Positions 44,345 to 53,661 of a DNA stretch of 64,000 nucleotides are shown here, one piece after another; the first letter of the stretch is position 1, and the number at the start of each line of letters is the position of its first letter. Location: the NCBI GenBank assembly GCA_943328975.2, contig CALQCC020000011.1, positions 53,470 to 117,469 on the forward strand. The letters are read 5' to 3'. The notes beneath the pieces are model-generated. The model was not told the origin of the DNA, ran no database searches, and worked only from the letters and a program-made list of their open reading frames with translations. This DNA is from Bordetella parapertussis (GTDB lineage: Bacteria; Acidobacteriota; Terriglobia; Bryobacterales; Bryobacteraceae). Made by a program: the position numbers and the translations under genes.

Positions 44345-46251
44345 TAATTCGGAACGGCGTACACGAGCAGCTTCGGATTGGCGTTGGCCGTCGCTGGGGC
44401 CGGGGGCGGAATATCTTTGCCCTTGGCTGCAGCGGCTGTCGCCTCAAGCGGAGCTGGGCCGCCTTTGGCACCACCTGCGCCTCCACGTCCAGCAGGAGCG
44501 CCGGTTCCGCCCATGACGGCGATGTATTGCTTGCCTTCGAACATAAAGGTCATCGGCGGGCCGACGCCCGAAGTCACCGGCAGGGCGAGATCCAGAAGCT
44601 GTTCCCCCTTGTCCGCAGTGAACGCTTTGAGGCGTCCGTTGCCGAGGGTTTGAAACACGAGGTTCGAGGCCAGGGACAGCGCGCCACCGCCCGACTGTCC
44701 GCCGCCGAGGGCGAACCAGCGTTCCTTTTGCGTGGCGGGATCCCAGGCGGTGAGAATACCTCCACGGACTTTGGTTCCGTCCGCATTCTTACGCTCGGGT
44801 CCGTGGGGAGGCGGGGATTTCATGGGGATGCCGCCGCGTGCTCCGGCTAGATTCAGGCCGAAGTTTTGGCTTCCTGGAGTTGGCGCGTAGCTCTCTGACG
44901 CCACGAAGCTGAAGGTGTTTTCGACGGCGATGGGAACGTAGATCAGGCCGGTGTTCGGGTTGAACGACATCTGCGAGGTGTTGTGCATCTGCACCGGGTA
45001 GACCGTCACGCCTTGCTTCGAAGAATAGAGCGCGTCAGGGTGAACATTGGGGCGGCCGGTTTTGGGATCGAGCCCGGTGGCCCAGCTCACTTGGGACATC
45101 TCAGATCCGGAGATGAATTCGCCGTTGGTGCGATCGATGACGTAGAAGTACCCGTTCTTGTTCGCTTGCATCACAACCTTACGATTGCGATTGTTGATGC
45201 GAACGTCGGCAAGCAGAAGGTGCTGGATGGCGTCGTAGTCCCATTGATCGCCGGGCGTGCACTGGTAGTGCCACTTCAACTGGCCGGTGTCGGCGTTGAT
45301 GGCGAGGATGGAGGCGATGTAGAGGTTGTCCGGATTGTTTGTTTGCCGGCCACCGTTGCGAACGTCGGCGGACCAGACGGTGCCGTTGCCGGTGCCGACG
45401 TAGATGAGGTTCTCGTCCGGATCGTAGGCCATGCCGTCCCACATGGATCCGCCGCCGCCCTGCTTCCACCATTCACCCACCCAGGTTTTTGCCGCGGCTT
45501 CCATGGCTTTGTTCTCGAAGCCCTTGGAAGGATCGGCCGGTGTGGTATAGAATTTCCAGAGTTCTTTGCCGGTGTTCACATCGAAGGCGGCAGCGTAGCC
45601 ACGGAACGGAGGAAACTCAGCGCCGGCATTGCCGATGAACACCTTGCCCTTGGCGACGCGGGCCGCCATGGTGAGGGAGTAGGGGGAGATCTCGCCGGGT
45701 TTGGGTTCCGGGATCGCCCAGGAAGACCACAGCAGCTTTCCGGTGGCGGCGTCGAGAGCTTGCATGCGTCCGTCGATGACGGGGACTAGCACCTTGCCTT
45801 CGTACAGAGCGACACCGCGGCTATTCACACCACAACACAGACGGGACTTACCGGGCTGCGTCATGGTTCGATCCGCTTGCGGGTCATAGTGCCAGAGTTC
45901 TTTGCCGGTCTTCGCGCTGACAGCGGCGACGATGCTCCAGTTAGTCACGGTATAGATGACGCCGTTCGAATAGAGAGGAGTGGCTTGCTGGTTGCCGCCG
46001 CCGGGACCGAGTTCATAGGACCAGGCCGGTGCGAGCTTGCTCACGTTGGCGGGACTGATCTGGGTCATGGTGCTGTAGCGCTGTTCGCCCCAATCCATGC
46101 CGTTCATGGTCCACTCGGTGCCTTTTGCGGCGGTCTTCAGGACCTTGTCGTCGATCTTCTTGACCTGTTGGCCAATCGCCAGGGTGGTCCAGATGAAAAG
46201 AGGGATGGCAAGAAATCCCACGAGAAGCAATCTCATTCGCTGTGAAGTCAT
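44344..46251 (-). CDS. PQQ-dependent dehydrogenase (quinoprotein)
   Basis: 635 aa. Eight-bladed propeller of the methanol/ethanol-dehydrogenase type, with tryptophan-docking repeats (ANTGQLKWHYQ-type, TGKELWHYDP), the vicinal Cys pair SRLCCGVNSRGVAL over the PQQ site, and GTGNG. The N-terminal hydrophobic segment (VGFLAIPLFIWTTLAI) is a signal or anchor. It probably oxidises an alcohol, aldose or similar in the periplasm. The C-terminal 60 residues are Gly/Ala/Pro-rich. Start ATG at 46251; a GTG six codons earlier is possible. No cytochrome c domain. Confidence 0.9.
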   Translation of the reverse strand: MTSQRMRLLLVGFLAIPLFIWTTLAIGQQVKKIDDKVLKTAAKGTEWTMNGMDWGEQRYSTMTQISPANVSKLAPAWSYELGPGGGNQQATPLYSNGVIYTVTNWSIVAAVSAKTGKELWHYDPQADRTMTQPGKSRLCCGVNSRGVALYEGKVLVPVIDGRMQALDAATGKLLWSSWAIPEPKPGEISPYSLTMAARVAKGKVFIGNAGAEFPPFRGYAAAFDVNTGKELWKFYTTPADPSKGFENKAMEAAAKTWVGEWWKQGGGGSMWDGMAYDPDENLIYVGTGNGTVWSADVRNGGRQTNNPDNLYIASILAINADTGQLKWHYQCTPGDQWDYDAIQHLLLADVRINNRNRKVVMQANKNGYFYVIDRTNGEFISGSEMSQVSWATGLDPKTGRPNVHPDALYSSKQGVTVYPVQMHNTSQMSFNPNTGLIYVPIAVENTFSFVASESYAPTPGSQNFGLNLAGARGGIPMKSPPPHGPERKNADGTKVRGGILTAWDPATQKERWFALGGGQSGGGALSLASNLVFQTLGNGRLKAFTADKGEQLLDLALPVTSGVGPPMTFMFEGKQYIAVMGGTGAPAGRGGAGGAKGGPAPLEATAAAAKGKDIPPPAPATANANPKLLVYAVPN

Positions 46252-46292
46252 GTTCTCCACAGCATACACCTATCTGGACCCGAAAGGATGCG

Positions 46293-46913
46293 CTAACGAG
46301 CGCTCAGATCGCCCCAGGTAAGCTGGAATGCCTCCATGCGGCCTTCGAGATTTTTCGATGCTTCTACCGATAGGCGCTGGCTCACGGTGACGTCGCGGCG
46401 ATCCATCTTCAGGCCGTTGCCAATATAGCGGGTGTCTGTTCGCAAGAGGAAGGTCTCTTCCTCGCCGGTGCGCGTTCGGAGCGTGACCGATCCAGCGGCA
46501 ATTTGAACCACGACGCCCGCGACATTCTGATTTCCGTGGCGCACCGGCGCTGGACGAACGGGCTTCACAGGAGTCACGTCGACTCTGCGATTCGGACGCA
46601 CCACTGGGGGTGGCGGCACCACTTGCAAAGAGAGGATGTAACAAGCGGTCTCCCCCGCATGGCGGTAGACGAGGACTTCTAAAGGATCACCCTCGCGCAG
46701 TTGGTCCACAGTGACGCGACGTTTCTCATACTCTAGATAGCTCTTGGAATCGAAGCCGCAGGTGGAGACATCGCCGCTAGCGGAGCGGGCGCTCAAGACT
46801 CCCTTGGTGGGCGAGCCTTCAAAGCTCAGCATCTTGCCGTGAAAGTAGCCGTTCGACATCTCCGCCGCAGGGGCCAGGATGGTAAATAGACACGCCAGGC
46901 AAAGTATCTTCAT
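46293..46913 (-). CDS. Secreted protein with two OB-like repeats
   Basis: 206 aa. Signal peptide (LACLFTILAPAA), a first beta domain (GYFHGKMLSFEG, YLEYEKRRVTVDQLREGDPLEV), a Pro/Val/Arg-rich linker (PPPPVVRPNRR, PVRPAP) and a second, similar beta domain (VAGVVVQIAAGSVTLRTRTGEEETF, NGLKMDRRDVTVSQRLSVEA). The repeat ending VTVDQL...GDPLEV / VTVSQRLSVEA suggests an internal duplication of a DUF5666-like unit. ATG at 46913 precedes the signal peptide. Function unknown. Confidence 0.75.
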   Translation of the reverse strand: MKILCLACLFTILAPAAEMSNGYFHGKMLSFEGSPTKGVLSARSASGDVSTCGFDSKSYLEYEKRRVTVDQLREGDPLEVLVYRHAGETACYILSLQVVPPPPVVRPNRRVDVTPVKPVRPAPVRHGNQNVAGVVVQIAAGSVTLRTRTGEEETFLLRTDTRYIGNGLKMDRRDVTVSQRLSVEASKNLEGRMEAFQLTWGDLSAR

Positions 46914-46922
46914 GGCTGGCCC

Positions 46923-46928
46923 ATTATA
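46923..46928 (-). promoter_or_regulatory. Candidate -10 element
   Basis: TATAAT on the minus strand, 9 bases before the ATG at 46913; no clear -35. On the other strand TACAAT (46941..46946) is 6 bases before the TTG at 46953. Confidence 0.35.
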
Positions 46929-46952
46929 CAGCGCCCACGCTACAATCGACAC

Positions 46953-48011
46953 TTGAGCAACAATTTGGGTTTTCTCGATCGGGCAGGCGCATGGTTTCTT
47001 CATTCGGGCATCCAGGAACCGAGCGGAGGCGTGGCTCGCTATTGCCGTTTGGAACAGGGTGGGAACTTACCGGTCTCAAGCGAGATTACCGGTTACGCCG
47101 CGAGTGCGCTGGCGTATCTGCACAAGCGCACCGGCAACGCCGAATACTTGAACGCCGCCGTCCGCTGCGCACGCTTTCTTGCCGGGCCGGCTTGGGATGT
47201 TGCGAGCAACACCTATCCGTTTGAGCCGGGCTCCGACCGAGCCTATTTTTTCGACATCGGCATCATTGCCCGTGGCTTGATGGCGGTCTCACGCATCACC
47301 GGCGAGGAGCAGTTCCAACAGCGCGCTCACGATGCCGCGCTATCCCTGGGCTTCGACTTTCTGGGCGATAGCGTCTTCTATCCCGTCATCTCCCTGCCCG
47401 AAAAGGAGCCGCTGCCGGAAGAGCCGCGCTGGTCCCGCAAGCCCGGCTGCTATCAACTGAAGTCGGCACTCATCTGGCGCGAGATCGGCGACGAACACGC
47501 GGATCGCATGTTTAACGTCGCGCTGGCGATGGCGTTGGCCACACACGAATCCTTCTTGTCCGAAGAGCCGGATCAAGAGAAGGTGATGGATCGGCTGCAC
47601 GCCTACTCTTACTTCCTGGAGGCGTTGCTGGCGGCCACCGAACATCCGCAGGCGCGCACCGCACTGGCCTGGGGCATCGCACGGGCCGGATCGCTGCTGC
47701 GGCAGATCGCACCGGTGTTTGAACGGTCTGACGTCAATGCGCAACTGCTGCGGGTCCGCTTGATCGCGCACCACACGGGCATCGTACCGTTGGATGAATC
47801 CGCGGCGGCAGAGGAAGCGGAACGCGTCGCATCTTTCCAGGCGGAGTCGTTGGATTCGCGCATCGATGGTGGTTTCTGGTTTGGGCGTAAGGGCGGCGCG
47901 ATGCTGCCGATCACCAACCCGGTCTCCACGGCGTTCTGCGCGCAGGCGCTCGTGTTGTGGGACGATCACAAACGAGGCCAGTGGAAGTTCGCGCTCGCCC
48001 AACTCATTTGA
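46953..48011 (+). CDS. Predicted alpha/alpha-toroid protein of a polysaccharide cluster
   Basis: 352 aa, no signal peptide. Repeating helix pairs with aromatic motifs (SSEITGYAASALAYLHKRTG, AYFFDIGIIARGLMAVSRITGEEQFQQ, CYQLKSALIWREIGD, NPVSTAFCAQALVLWDDH) look like the six-hairpin toroid of GH88/GH105 or heparinase-like enzymes. No catalytic residues can be assigned. TTG start. The stop overlaps the start of the glycosyltransferase gene by 4 bases (TTGA), so both are likely part of one surface-sugar operon. Confidence 0.65.
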   Translation: MSNNLGFLDRAGAWFLHSGIQEPSGGVARYCRLEQGGNLPVSSEITGYAASALAYLHKRTGNAEYLNAAVRCARFLAGPAWDVASNTYPFEPGSDRAYFFDIGIIARGLMAVSRITGEEQFQQRAHDAALSLGFDFLGDSVFYPVISLPEKEPLPEEPRWSRKPGCYQLKSALIWREIGDEHADRMFNVALAMALATHESFLSEEPDQEKVMDRLHAYSYFLEALLAATEHPQARTALAWGIARAGSLLRQIAPVFERSDVNAQLLRVRLIAHHTGIVPLDESAAAEEAERVASFQAESLDSRIDGGFWFGRKGGAMLPITNPVSTAFCAQALVLWDDHKRGQWKFALAQLI

Positions 48012-50563
48012 CCAATCGTCCGCAGGCCGTACGTATACTGTTCGCATCCGCTTCCCCGAAGCTGATTGCGGAGACGCTTGTCCGCATGCGCTCGGTGTCG
48101 CCGGAGTTGCCGCTGGTGGTGGTCTCTGAGTTTGCGGTCGAAGAAGGCGAGTGGATTCCGTACCATCTGCGTCGCACGCGGGAAGAAAATCGCGAGCTGG
48201 TTCTGGCTAAGCTCGCCGGGCGAGAGATTCGGATAGGCGCGATCATTCTGGACCCAACGGTTCGGCATGAAGCGCTGCGCGAGCTTGGCAAGTCGATGGT
48301 TGGTCCGCGAGCGTTGGTGTTCGACGAAACGGGATCTACGGGCACCCTGCGTCATGCGGCTCGCCGCCTGAAACATTCGTTGCGCAACAAAGCGTCCAGC
48401 GTCACACGCGTCATCACGGACCCAGCGGCATTGCGACTTTCCACGCTGTACCGCATGGCTCTACGCAAAGGGCAAGCGCTGGCCACCAGCAGGCCCGAAA
48501 TCAAGGCACCCGTGCTGGGTGATTCCAAGCCCGCAGGAATCTCCGTCGTGATCCCATCCCGCAACGGCCGCGATCTTTTAGAGCGCTGCCTCCCTGGTCT
48601 TGCGAGCGCAACGGAACTTATTGTTGTTGATAACGGCTCCGATGACGGCACGGCAGAGTGGTTAGCGCGCACCTATCCGTCGGTCATCGTGGAACACAGC
48701 GCCGCGCCTCTCGCGTTCGCGGTGGCCATGAACCGGGGCATCCGGCGAGCTCGCTATTCACACGTCTGCGCGCTCAACAACGACATGGTGGTAGAGGCGG
48801 GTTTTCTTGAAGCTCTGCGCTCATCGTTCGATGCTGTCCCGGACCTGTTCTGCGCATCCGCACAAATCTTTCTGCCGGAAGGCCAGCGCCGCGAGGAGAC
48901 GGGGAAGACCGTACTCAATCCCGAGCCCGGGGTGACTGACCTCCCGATTCGCTGCGATGTGCCGCTTGAAGGCGAAGACCAGAGTTACGTTCTGTACGGC
49001 AGCGGCGGCTGTTCCTTGTATGACGGGGCGAAGCTCGCGGCACTCGGAGGCTTCGATGAGATCTACGAGCCAGCCTACGTTGAAGACCTCGATCTGGGTG
49101 TGCGCGCGTGGGCGTGCAGGTGGCCCACCGTATACTGTGCCGGCGCACGCGTGTTGCATCAGCATCGGACCACAACATCGCGGTACTACACGGAGGCGCA
49201 GCTCGACCTCGCACTGGACGTCAACTACACTCGCTTCCTGGCGCGGGCGGTCGGGGATAGGGAGATGTTCGCGCGGCTGTGGGCGCACAACACGCTCCGG
49301 TTGAAAGCGCTCGGGAAAGTGGCGGCACTGCAGGCAGCGGCGCGCGTTGATGCGGCACCTGTGATCGCTAGCGACGGCCGCTTCTTTGATCTTGTCAACG
49401 GAGAAGTCGCGGTTTTTCCTGGCCGAGCGCGATCGGTCAAGCCCGTGATCCTGATCGCGAGCCCGTATCTTCCCTTCCCGCTCTCGCATGGGGCCGCAGT
49501 CCGCATCTACAACTTGCTTCGTGAGACCGCCGCGGACTTCGACCTCGTTCTGGTTGCGTTCCTCGAAGAGGCTCGCTCTGTTCCACGCGAGTTGCTCGAC
49601 CTGTGCGTCGAGGTGGTCACGGTCCTCCGCCCCGGCACTCACTCCTTGCCCTCGCGCGGACGTCCCGACACGGTGGAAGAGTTCGACACGCCAGCTTTCC
49701 ACGCGGCTCTGCGTCAAACGATGGCCAAGTGGCGACCGATCGTCGCACAACTGGAATTCACGCAGATGGCGATCTATGCGCCGGACTGCGCGCCGGCGAA
49801 AACCATCCTGGTGGAGCACGACATCACTTACGACCTGTATGCGCAAATGCTGGCGCGAGCGGAGACCCGTGATTGGGAGACGCGGCGCCAACACGAACTG
49901 TGGGTCAACTTCGAGACCGAAGCATGGCGCAAAGTGGACCGTGTGGTAACGATGTCTGAGAAGGATCGAGCCGTGGTCGGTTCCAACGCGGTGGCCGTGG
50001 GTAACGGCGTGGATCTCGATCGCTTCCAACCTTCGAGTGATCAGCCGGAGCCTCGACGTCTGTTCTTCCTGGGCTCGTTCGCACACAAGCCCAACGTGCT
50101 GGCGTTGGAGTTCTTCCTGCGCGAAGTCTTCCCGCGTCTGACGAACGTCACCCTGCACGTGATCGCGGGGCAAAACCATAAACGCTTCTGGGATCTGCAG
50201 CACGAAGGAGTAGAAGTAGAAGGCTTCGTCACCGACGTGCGCCCGGCTTATCGGCGAGCCACTGTGGTGATCGCCCCGTTGGTTGCATCCGCGGGAACCA
50301 ATGTGAAGATCGTGGAAGCGATGGCCATGGGCAAGGCCATCGTATCGACGGATGCAGGTATCCACGGCCTGGAACTTGCCAGCGGGGCCGACGTCATCGT
50401 TGCGAATGCGCCGGAAGAAATGGCTGCGGCCATCACCCGTCTGCTGGACGTTTCCGCCGAACGCACTGCGTTAGAGCAACACGCGCGCGCAACAGCCGAC
50501 CGAGTTTACGGATGGAAGGCGATGGCGCAAGTACAGAAGCAGCTCTACAACGACCTGCTATAA
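48008..50563 (+). CDS. Fused GT2-GT4 glycosyltransferase
   Basis: 851 aa with three parts. Residues about 8-165 are an unassigned alpha/beta region (RILFASASPKLIAETL). Residues about 175-430 are a GT2 domain (GISVVIPSRNGRDLLERCL, VVDNGSDDGTAEWL, ALNNDMV, YGSGGCSLY, EDLDLGVRAW). Residues about 500-851 are a GT-B/GT4-type domain (SHGAAVRIYNLL, LFFLGSFAHKPN, GTNVKIVEAMAMGKAIVST). One polypeptide adding two sugars in surface-polysaccharide synthesis is plausible. TTG start at 48008 overlaps the previous stop; the open frame to 47957 lies inside that gene. The end overlaps the convergent gene by 6 bases. Confidence 0.82.
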   Translation: MTNRPQAVRILFASASPKLIAETLVRMRSVSPELPLVVVSEFAVEEGEWIPYHLRRTREENRELVLAKLAGREIRIGAIILDPTVRHEALRELGKSMVGPRALVFDETGSTGTLRHAARRLKHSLRNKASSVTRVITDPAALRLSTLYRMALRKGQALATSRPEIKAPVLGDSKPAGISVVIPSRNGRDLLERCLPGLASATELIVVDNGSDDGTAEWLARTYPSVIVEHSAAPLAFAVAMNRGIRRARYSHVCALNNDMVVEAGFLEALRSSFDAVPDLFCASAQIFLPEGQRREETGKTVLNPEPGVTDLPIRCDVPLEGEDQSYVLYGSGGCSLYDGAKLAALGGFDEIYEPAYVEDLDLGVRAWACRWPTVYCAGARVLHQHRTTTSRYYTEAQLDLALDVNYTRFLARAVGDREMFARLWAHNTLRLKALGKVAALQAAARVDAAPVIASDGRFFDLVNGEVAVFPGRARSVKPVILIASPYLPFPLSHGAAVRIYNLLRETAADFDLVLVAFLEEARSVPRELLDLCVEVVTVLRPGTHSLPSRGRPDTVEEFDTPAFHAALRQTMAKWRPIVAQLEFTQMAIYAPDCAPAKTILVEHDITYDLYAQMLARAETRDWETRRQHELWVNFETEAWRKVDRVVTMSEKDRAVVGSNAVAVGNGVDLDRFQPSSDQPEPRRLFFLGSFAHKPNVLALEFFLREVFPRLTNVTLHVIAGQNHKRFWDLQHEGVEVEGFVTDVRPAYRRATVVIAPLVASAGTNVKIVEAMAMGKAIVSTDAGIHGLELASGADVIVANAPEEMAAAITRLLDVSAERTALEQHARATADRVYGWKAMAQVQKQLYNDLL

Positions 50564-51931
50564 CTTGCGCGCGAAGATCGAATAATCGAGGCCGCCGAAG
50601 AACTTCTCGCGTACTGCAGTGGGCAACTCTGCGAGCTCGGGCATGGAATCGACTGCGGGTTCCAGATACTCCACTTCGACTCCGCTGCAACCTGCTTCTT
50701 CAAGGTAACACCGCAGCAGGACCGCAGGCACAGGACGCGTATGCGTGGGATCAATGTAGAAGTGCGAGGCGAAGATCGCCAGGCATTCCGGATTCGGCGT
50801 TTCAATGGCGACCAAGGCTCCGCTGCGCAGCTTGCGGCCGAGCAATTCGACGAAGCGCGCCACGGCGGCGGGACTCAGGTGCTCCACTACTTGGGAACAG
50901 TACAGTCCCGCGACGGAATGATCCGGCCGCGCGGCGAGGTAGGCGAACAGGTCGGCGCACTCTGCATCGAGTCCCTTGGCAAGGCACACGTCCACCGACT
51001 CCTGACTCAAGTCGATACCTTTGGCAATCAAGCCAGCTTCACGCGCGGCTTCGAGGAATTCACCGCGCCCGCAACCGATGTCGAGGATCTGACCGGCCGT
51101 CCCCGCAAAGCGTTCGATGTAGCGCTGCTGTTGCCCACGAATGCGTTCTTCGGATCCACGGAAGCGATTCGCGAAGACCAACCAATCGACAGGAATGTCT
51201 TCCACTGACGATGATGCCGCGACCACCGTTGCGACACTCGCAGGGGCCACATACCGTTGCCGCAGCACACGCAGCTCGTCGTGAATGACGCGTTCAAATT
51301 CTGCGCGGACCTTGGCCAGATCGTCCCACAACCGCTTCTGGACATCCAGGGTGTTGCGATCCAGCGCACCTTCATAATCGCGATGCTGCGCGCGCATCAA
51401 TTCGCGGAATGACTCTTCCTGAACTGTCAGGCGATGCGAATAGGCGGCCTGCAACTCAGAGATGGTGCGCAGCGTTCGGATCTCACCGGTGATGTAGCGT
51501 TGTTCAAACTCCGCGCGAGAGTCGCTGGACTCTTGCGACTGAACCTTCACTACCTCCAAGTCCCGCCGCAGCTCTTCATGGCGAGCCGCCAAGGCGGCCA
51601 TGCTGCGGCTCACGCTGGTCAAGGCTTGGAGCGACGCCTGCACGCATTCCATGGACGCGCGATTAAACTCCACCTGCTCGCGCACATGCCAATCGAGCGC
51701 CCGCGCGATCAACTTCTTCGCACCTTGCGCAATAGAGTTCACCAGTCCACCGGGACGAGGATTCACCGTACCGATCGCCGCAACCTTGGCCTCCGCTGCA
51801 TCGCGAGCGTGGACGAGCGGCATTAGATCCGCCGCAGCGACGCCTTCCGGTCCCAAAGGACCTTGCGGAGCATGGGCTCGCGCCCGGTCCCTCACCTCGT
51901 GGATTGCCGCAGTGAGTTCCTGATCGGTCAC
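50558..51931 (-). CDS. SAM methyltransferase with long coiled-coil N-terminus
   Basis: 457 aa. About 250 N-terminal residues are helical and coiled-coil-like (SMAALAARHEELRRDLEVV, EQRYITGEIRTLRTISELQ), followed by a class I methyltransferase (ILDIGCGRGEFLEAAREAG, KGIDLSQESVDV, YCSQVVEHLSP, ETPNPECLAIF). Similar layouts occur in enzymes that cap or terminate O-antigen chains, where the coiled coil acts as a chain-length ruler; that is a hypothesis here. GTG at 51931 overlaps the queF stop (GTGA); the longer open frame to 52198 is antisense-shadow of queF. Confidence 0.8.
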   Translation of the reverse strand: MTDQELTAAIHEVRDRARAHAPQGPLGPEGVAAADLMPLVHARDAAEAKVAAIGTVNPRPGGLVNSIAQGAKKLIARALDWHVREQVEFNRASMECVQASLQALTSVSRSMAALAARHEELRRDLEVVKVQSQESSDSRAEFEQRYITGEIRTLRTISELQAAYSHRLTVQEESFRELMRAQHRDYEGALDRNTLDVQKRLWDDLAKVRAEFERVIHDELRVLRQRYVAPASVATVVAASSSVEDIPVDWLVFANRFRGSEERIRGQQQRYIERFAGTAGQILDIGCGRGEFLEAAREAGLIAKGIDLSQESVDVCLAKGLDAECADLFAYLAARPDHSVAGLYCSQVVEHLSPAAVARFVELLGRKLRSGALVAIETPNPECLAIFASHFYIDPTHTRPVPAVLLRCYLEEAGCSGVEVEYLEPAVDSMPELAELPTAVREKFFGGLDYSIFARKL

Positions 51932-52332
51932 TTCCGTGAGCTCCGCCCCGTATGCGTCGCGACGATGCGGGTGGATACGCCACCGCGCGGCGCAAAGTCG
52001 CCTTCGAGCGTGGCACTGATCGGCTTGCAAGCGCGGACGATGTCGGCCAACATCCGATTCACCACGTTCTCCTGGAAGATACCCAGGTTCCGATATTCGA
52101 TGGTGTACATCTTCAGTGACTTCAGTTCCAGACACGTTTTGTCCGGAACATAAGTCAACGTTAACGTTCCTGTATCCGGCAGACCGGTTTTGGGGCAAAT
52201 CGAAGTAAACTCCGGCATCACGATCTCAACCTCGTAGCCCGTCGCATACTGATTCGGCCACACTTCAATCTCCGGCAGAGGAGCCTTGGTTCCCGCTTCC
52301 GCGTGTTTATCCGTATATTGGCGCTTCATCAT
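51928..52332 (-). CDS. queF: 7-cyano-7-deazaguanine reductase (short type)
   Basis: 134 aa, the single-domain QueF. Catalytic Cys46 (TSICPKTGLPDTG, with Asp53), LELKSLKMY for NADPH binding and FQENV are present. It reduces preQ0 to preQ1 in queuosine synthesis for tRNA. Two adjacent ATG codons (52332, 52329); GAGGAG lies directly upstream, within the end of the preceding gene, whose TAA overlaps the ATG. No other queuosine gene is adjacent. Confidence 0.95.
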   Translation of the reverse strand: MMKRQYTDKHAEAGTKAPLPEIEVWPNQYATGYEVEIVMPEFTSICPKTGLPDTGTLTLTYVPDKTCLELKSLKMYTIEYRNLGIFQENVVNRMLADIVRACKPISATLEGDFAPRGGVSTRIVATHTGRSSRK

Positions 52333-53555
52333 TATTTCTCCTCGATTATTCCCGATAACGCGACGGCCAGCGCCCCCAGAAACTGTCCCACATCCGTGAC
52401 CACACCGATGGCTTGCCCGGTGCCACGATCACTCACCTTCGTCGCGACGGCTGGGTTGATGTCGACGCAGACGATCTTGACCCAACTCGGCAACATGTTG
52501 CCGGTGGCGATCGAATGCAGCATGGAACCCAAGCAGAGTACGACTGCGGCGCCTTTCAGTTGCTCCGCGTAGGCGTCCTGCGCCTGGTTCATGTCGGTGA
52601 TGGTGTCGGGCAGCGGACCATCGTCGCGCAAGCTGCCCGCGAGCACAAACGGCACGCCGGCCTTGACGCATTCATACATCACACCGCTGGTCAGCTTGCC
52701 GGATTCCACCGCGCGCTTGATTCCACCCGCGTGATAGATCGCGTTGATGGCGCGCATGTGATTGCGATGCCCGTGTTCTTCCTGACGGCCATCGGTGAGT
52801 CGCACGCCTAGGGAGGTTCCGAGCAGGGCTCCCTCGATGTCGTGCACTGCGACGGCATTGCCACCGAGCAGGGCCTGCACCCATCCGCCCTGAATCAACT
52901 TCGCCAATGCGGGAACGCCACCGGTGTGAATGATCACCGGCCCGCCGACGACCACGATTCGCTTGCCCTCGGCGCGCGCCTGTTGCATCAGCGTCGCGAT
53001 CTGCCGCACCGCGGTCTTCAGTTGGCGCTCAGAGGAAATTTCATTGCTCATGAACGCGAACGAATCGCGGTCGCGCTCTTTGGCTTCGGGAACTACACGA
53101 ATCCCGTGCATACCCACAACAACTTCATCCCCGGCACGCAGATCGCGCAGCCTGCGGCACATCGCGCGGCCGTCTCTGACCACCAACATTCCGTCCATGC
53201 GCTGGTTCTCGACTTCCACCCACTGCCCGGCATGGCGAACGAGCGTCTTGTGATTCGTGGTCGAGTAGAACTCTTCCGGCGCGCAGCGATCGCGCTCGAC
53301 GGCCTGCAGCACCGCGTCGCCTGTGTCCGCAGGTGTGCAGCCTAGGTCCAACAGGTTGCTGAGGACGTCCTCCATATCTTTCGCTGTCGGCGTTTCCACC
53401 TTCAGCCTTAAGTAGGATGGGTCGGCATTGGTCCGCCCGATGCGGAACTCTTCTACGGCAAACTTTCCGTTGTACTCGACAACCGTATCGAAAATCCGCT
53501 CCATTAGGTGCGAATCGATAAGGTGGCCTTGGGTTTCTACGACTTCCTGGTGCAT
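52332..53555 (-). CDS. TIGR00300 protein (LOR/SDH-type, archaeal-type ornithine cyclodeaminase)
   Basis: 407 aa. N-terminal part (HLIDSHLMERIFDTVVEYNGKF, FRIGRTNADPSYLRLKV) and C-terminal Rossmann-like part (VVVGGPVIIHTGGVPALAKLI, NAVAVHDIEGALLGTSLGV, GHRNHMRAINAI) match TIGR00300, the family of archaeal ornithine cyclodeaminase and the C-terminal half of cyanobacterial AgrE/ArgZ. It would convert ornithine to proline and ammonia with NAD (from homologues). It lies upstream of queF with a one-base overlap. Divergent from the barrel gene at 53662. Confidence 0.82.
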   Translation of the reverse strand: MHQEVVETQGHLIDSHLMERIFDTVVEYNGKFAVEEFRIGRTNADPSYLRLKVETPTAKDMEDVLSNLLDLGCTPADTGDAVLQAVERDRCAPEEFYSTTNHKTLVRHAGQWVEVENQRMDGMLVVRDGRAMCRRLRDLRAGDEVVVGMHGIRVVPEAKERDRDSFAFMSNEISSERQLKTAVRQIATLMQQARAEGKRIVVVGGPVIIHTGGVPALAKLIQGGWVQALLGGNAVAVHDIEGALLGTSLGVRLTDGRQEEHGHRNHMRAINAIYHAGGIKRAVESGKLTSGVMYECVKAGVPFVLAGSLRDDGPLPDTITDMNQAQDAYAEQLKGAAVVLCLGSMLHSIATGNMLPSWVKIVCVDINPAVATKVSDRGTGQAIGVVTDVGQFLGALAVALSGIIEEK

Positions 53556-53587
53556 GTTGGGTCTCTTTCAGGATAACGTGCGTTCGC

Positions 53588-53616
53588 TTGACAGCGTTCA
53601 GGGCAGGCGTCAGACT
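53588..53616 (+). promoter_or_regulatory. Possible promoter of the beta-barrel gene
   Basis: TTGACA (53588..53593) is followed after 17 bases by CAGACT, a weak -10. The leader to the TTG at 53662 would be about 40 bases and has GGAG at 53650..53653. Confidence 0.3.
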
Positions 53617-53661
53617 CGATAGTGTAGCTACCTCTTTAGTCTAACAATCGGAGTTCTGACG

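Noticed and set aside
46941..46955. TACAAT 6 bases before the TTG at 46953 as a leaderless start
   Set aside because: Leaderless transcripts rarely begin at TTG, so I did not count this gene in the short-leader set.
48821..50365. 514-aa minus-strand open frame opposite the glycosyltransferase
   Set aside because: Shadow of the GT2-GT4 gene, which has clear motifs on the plus strand.
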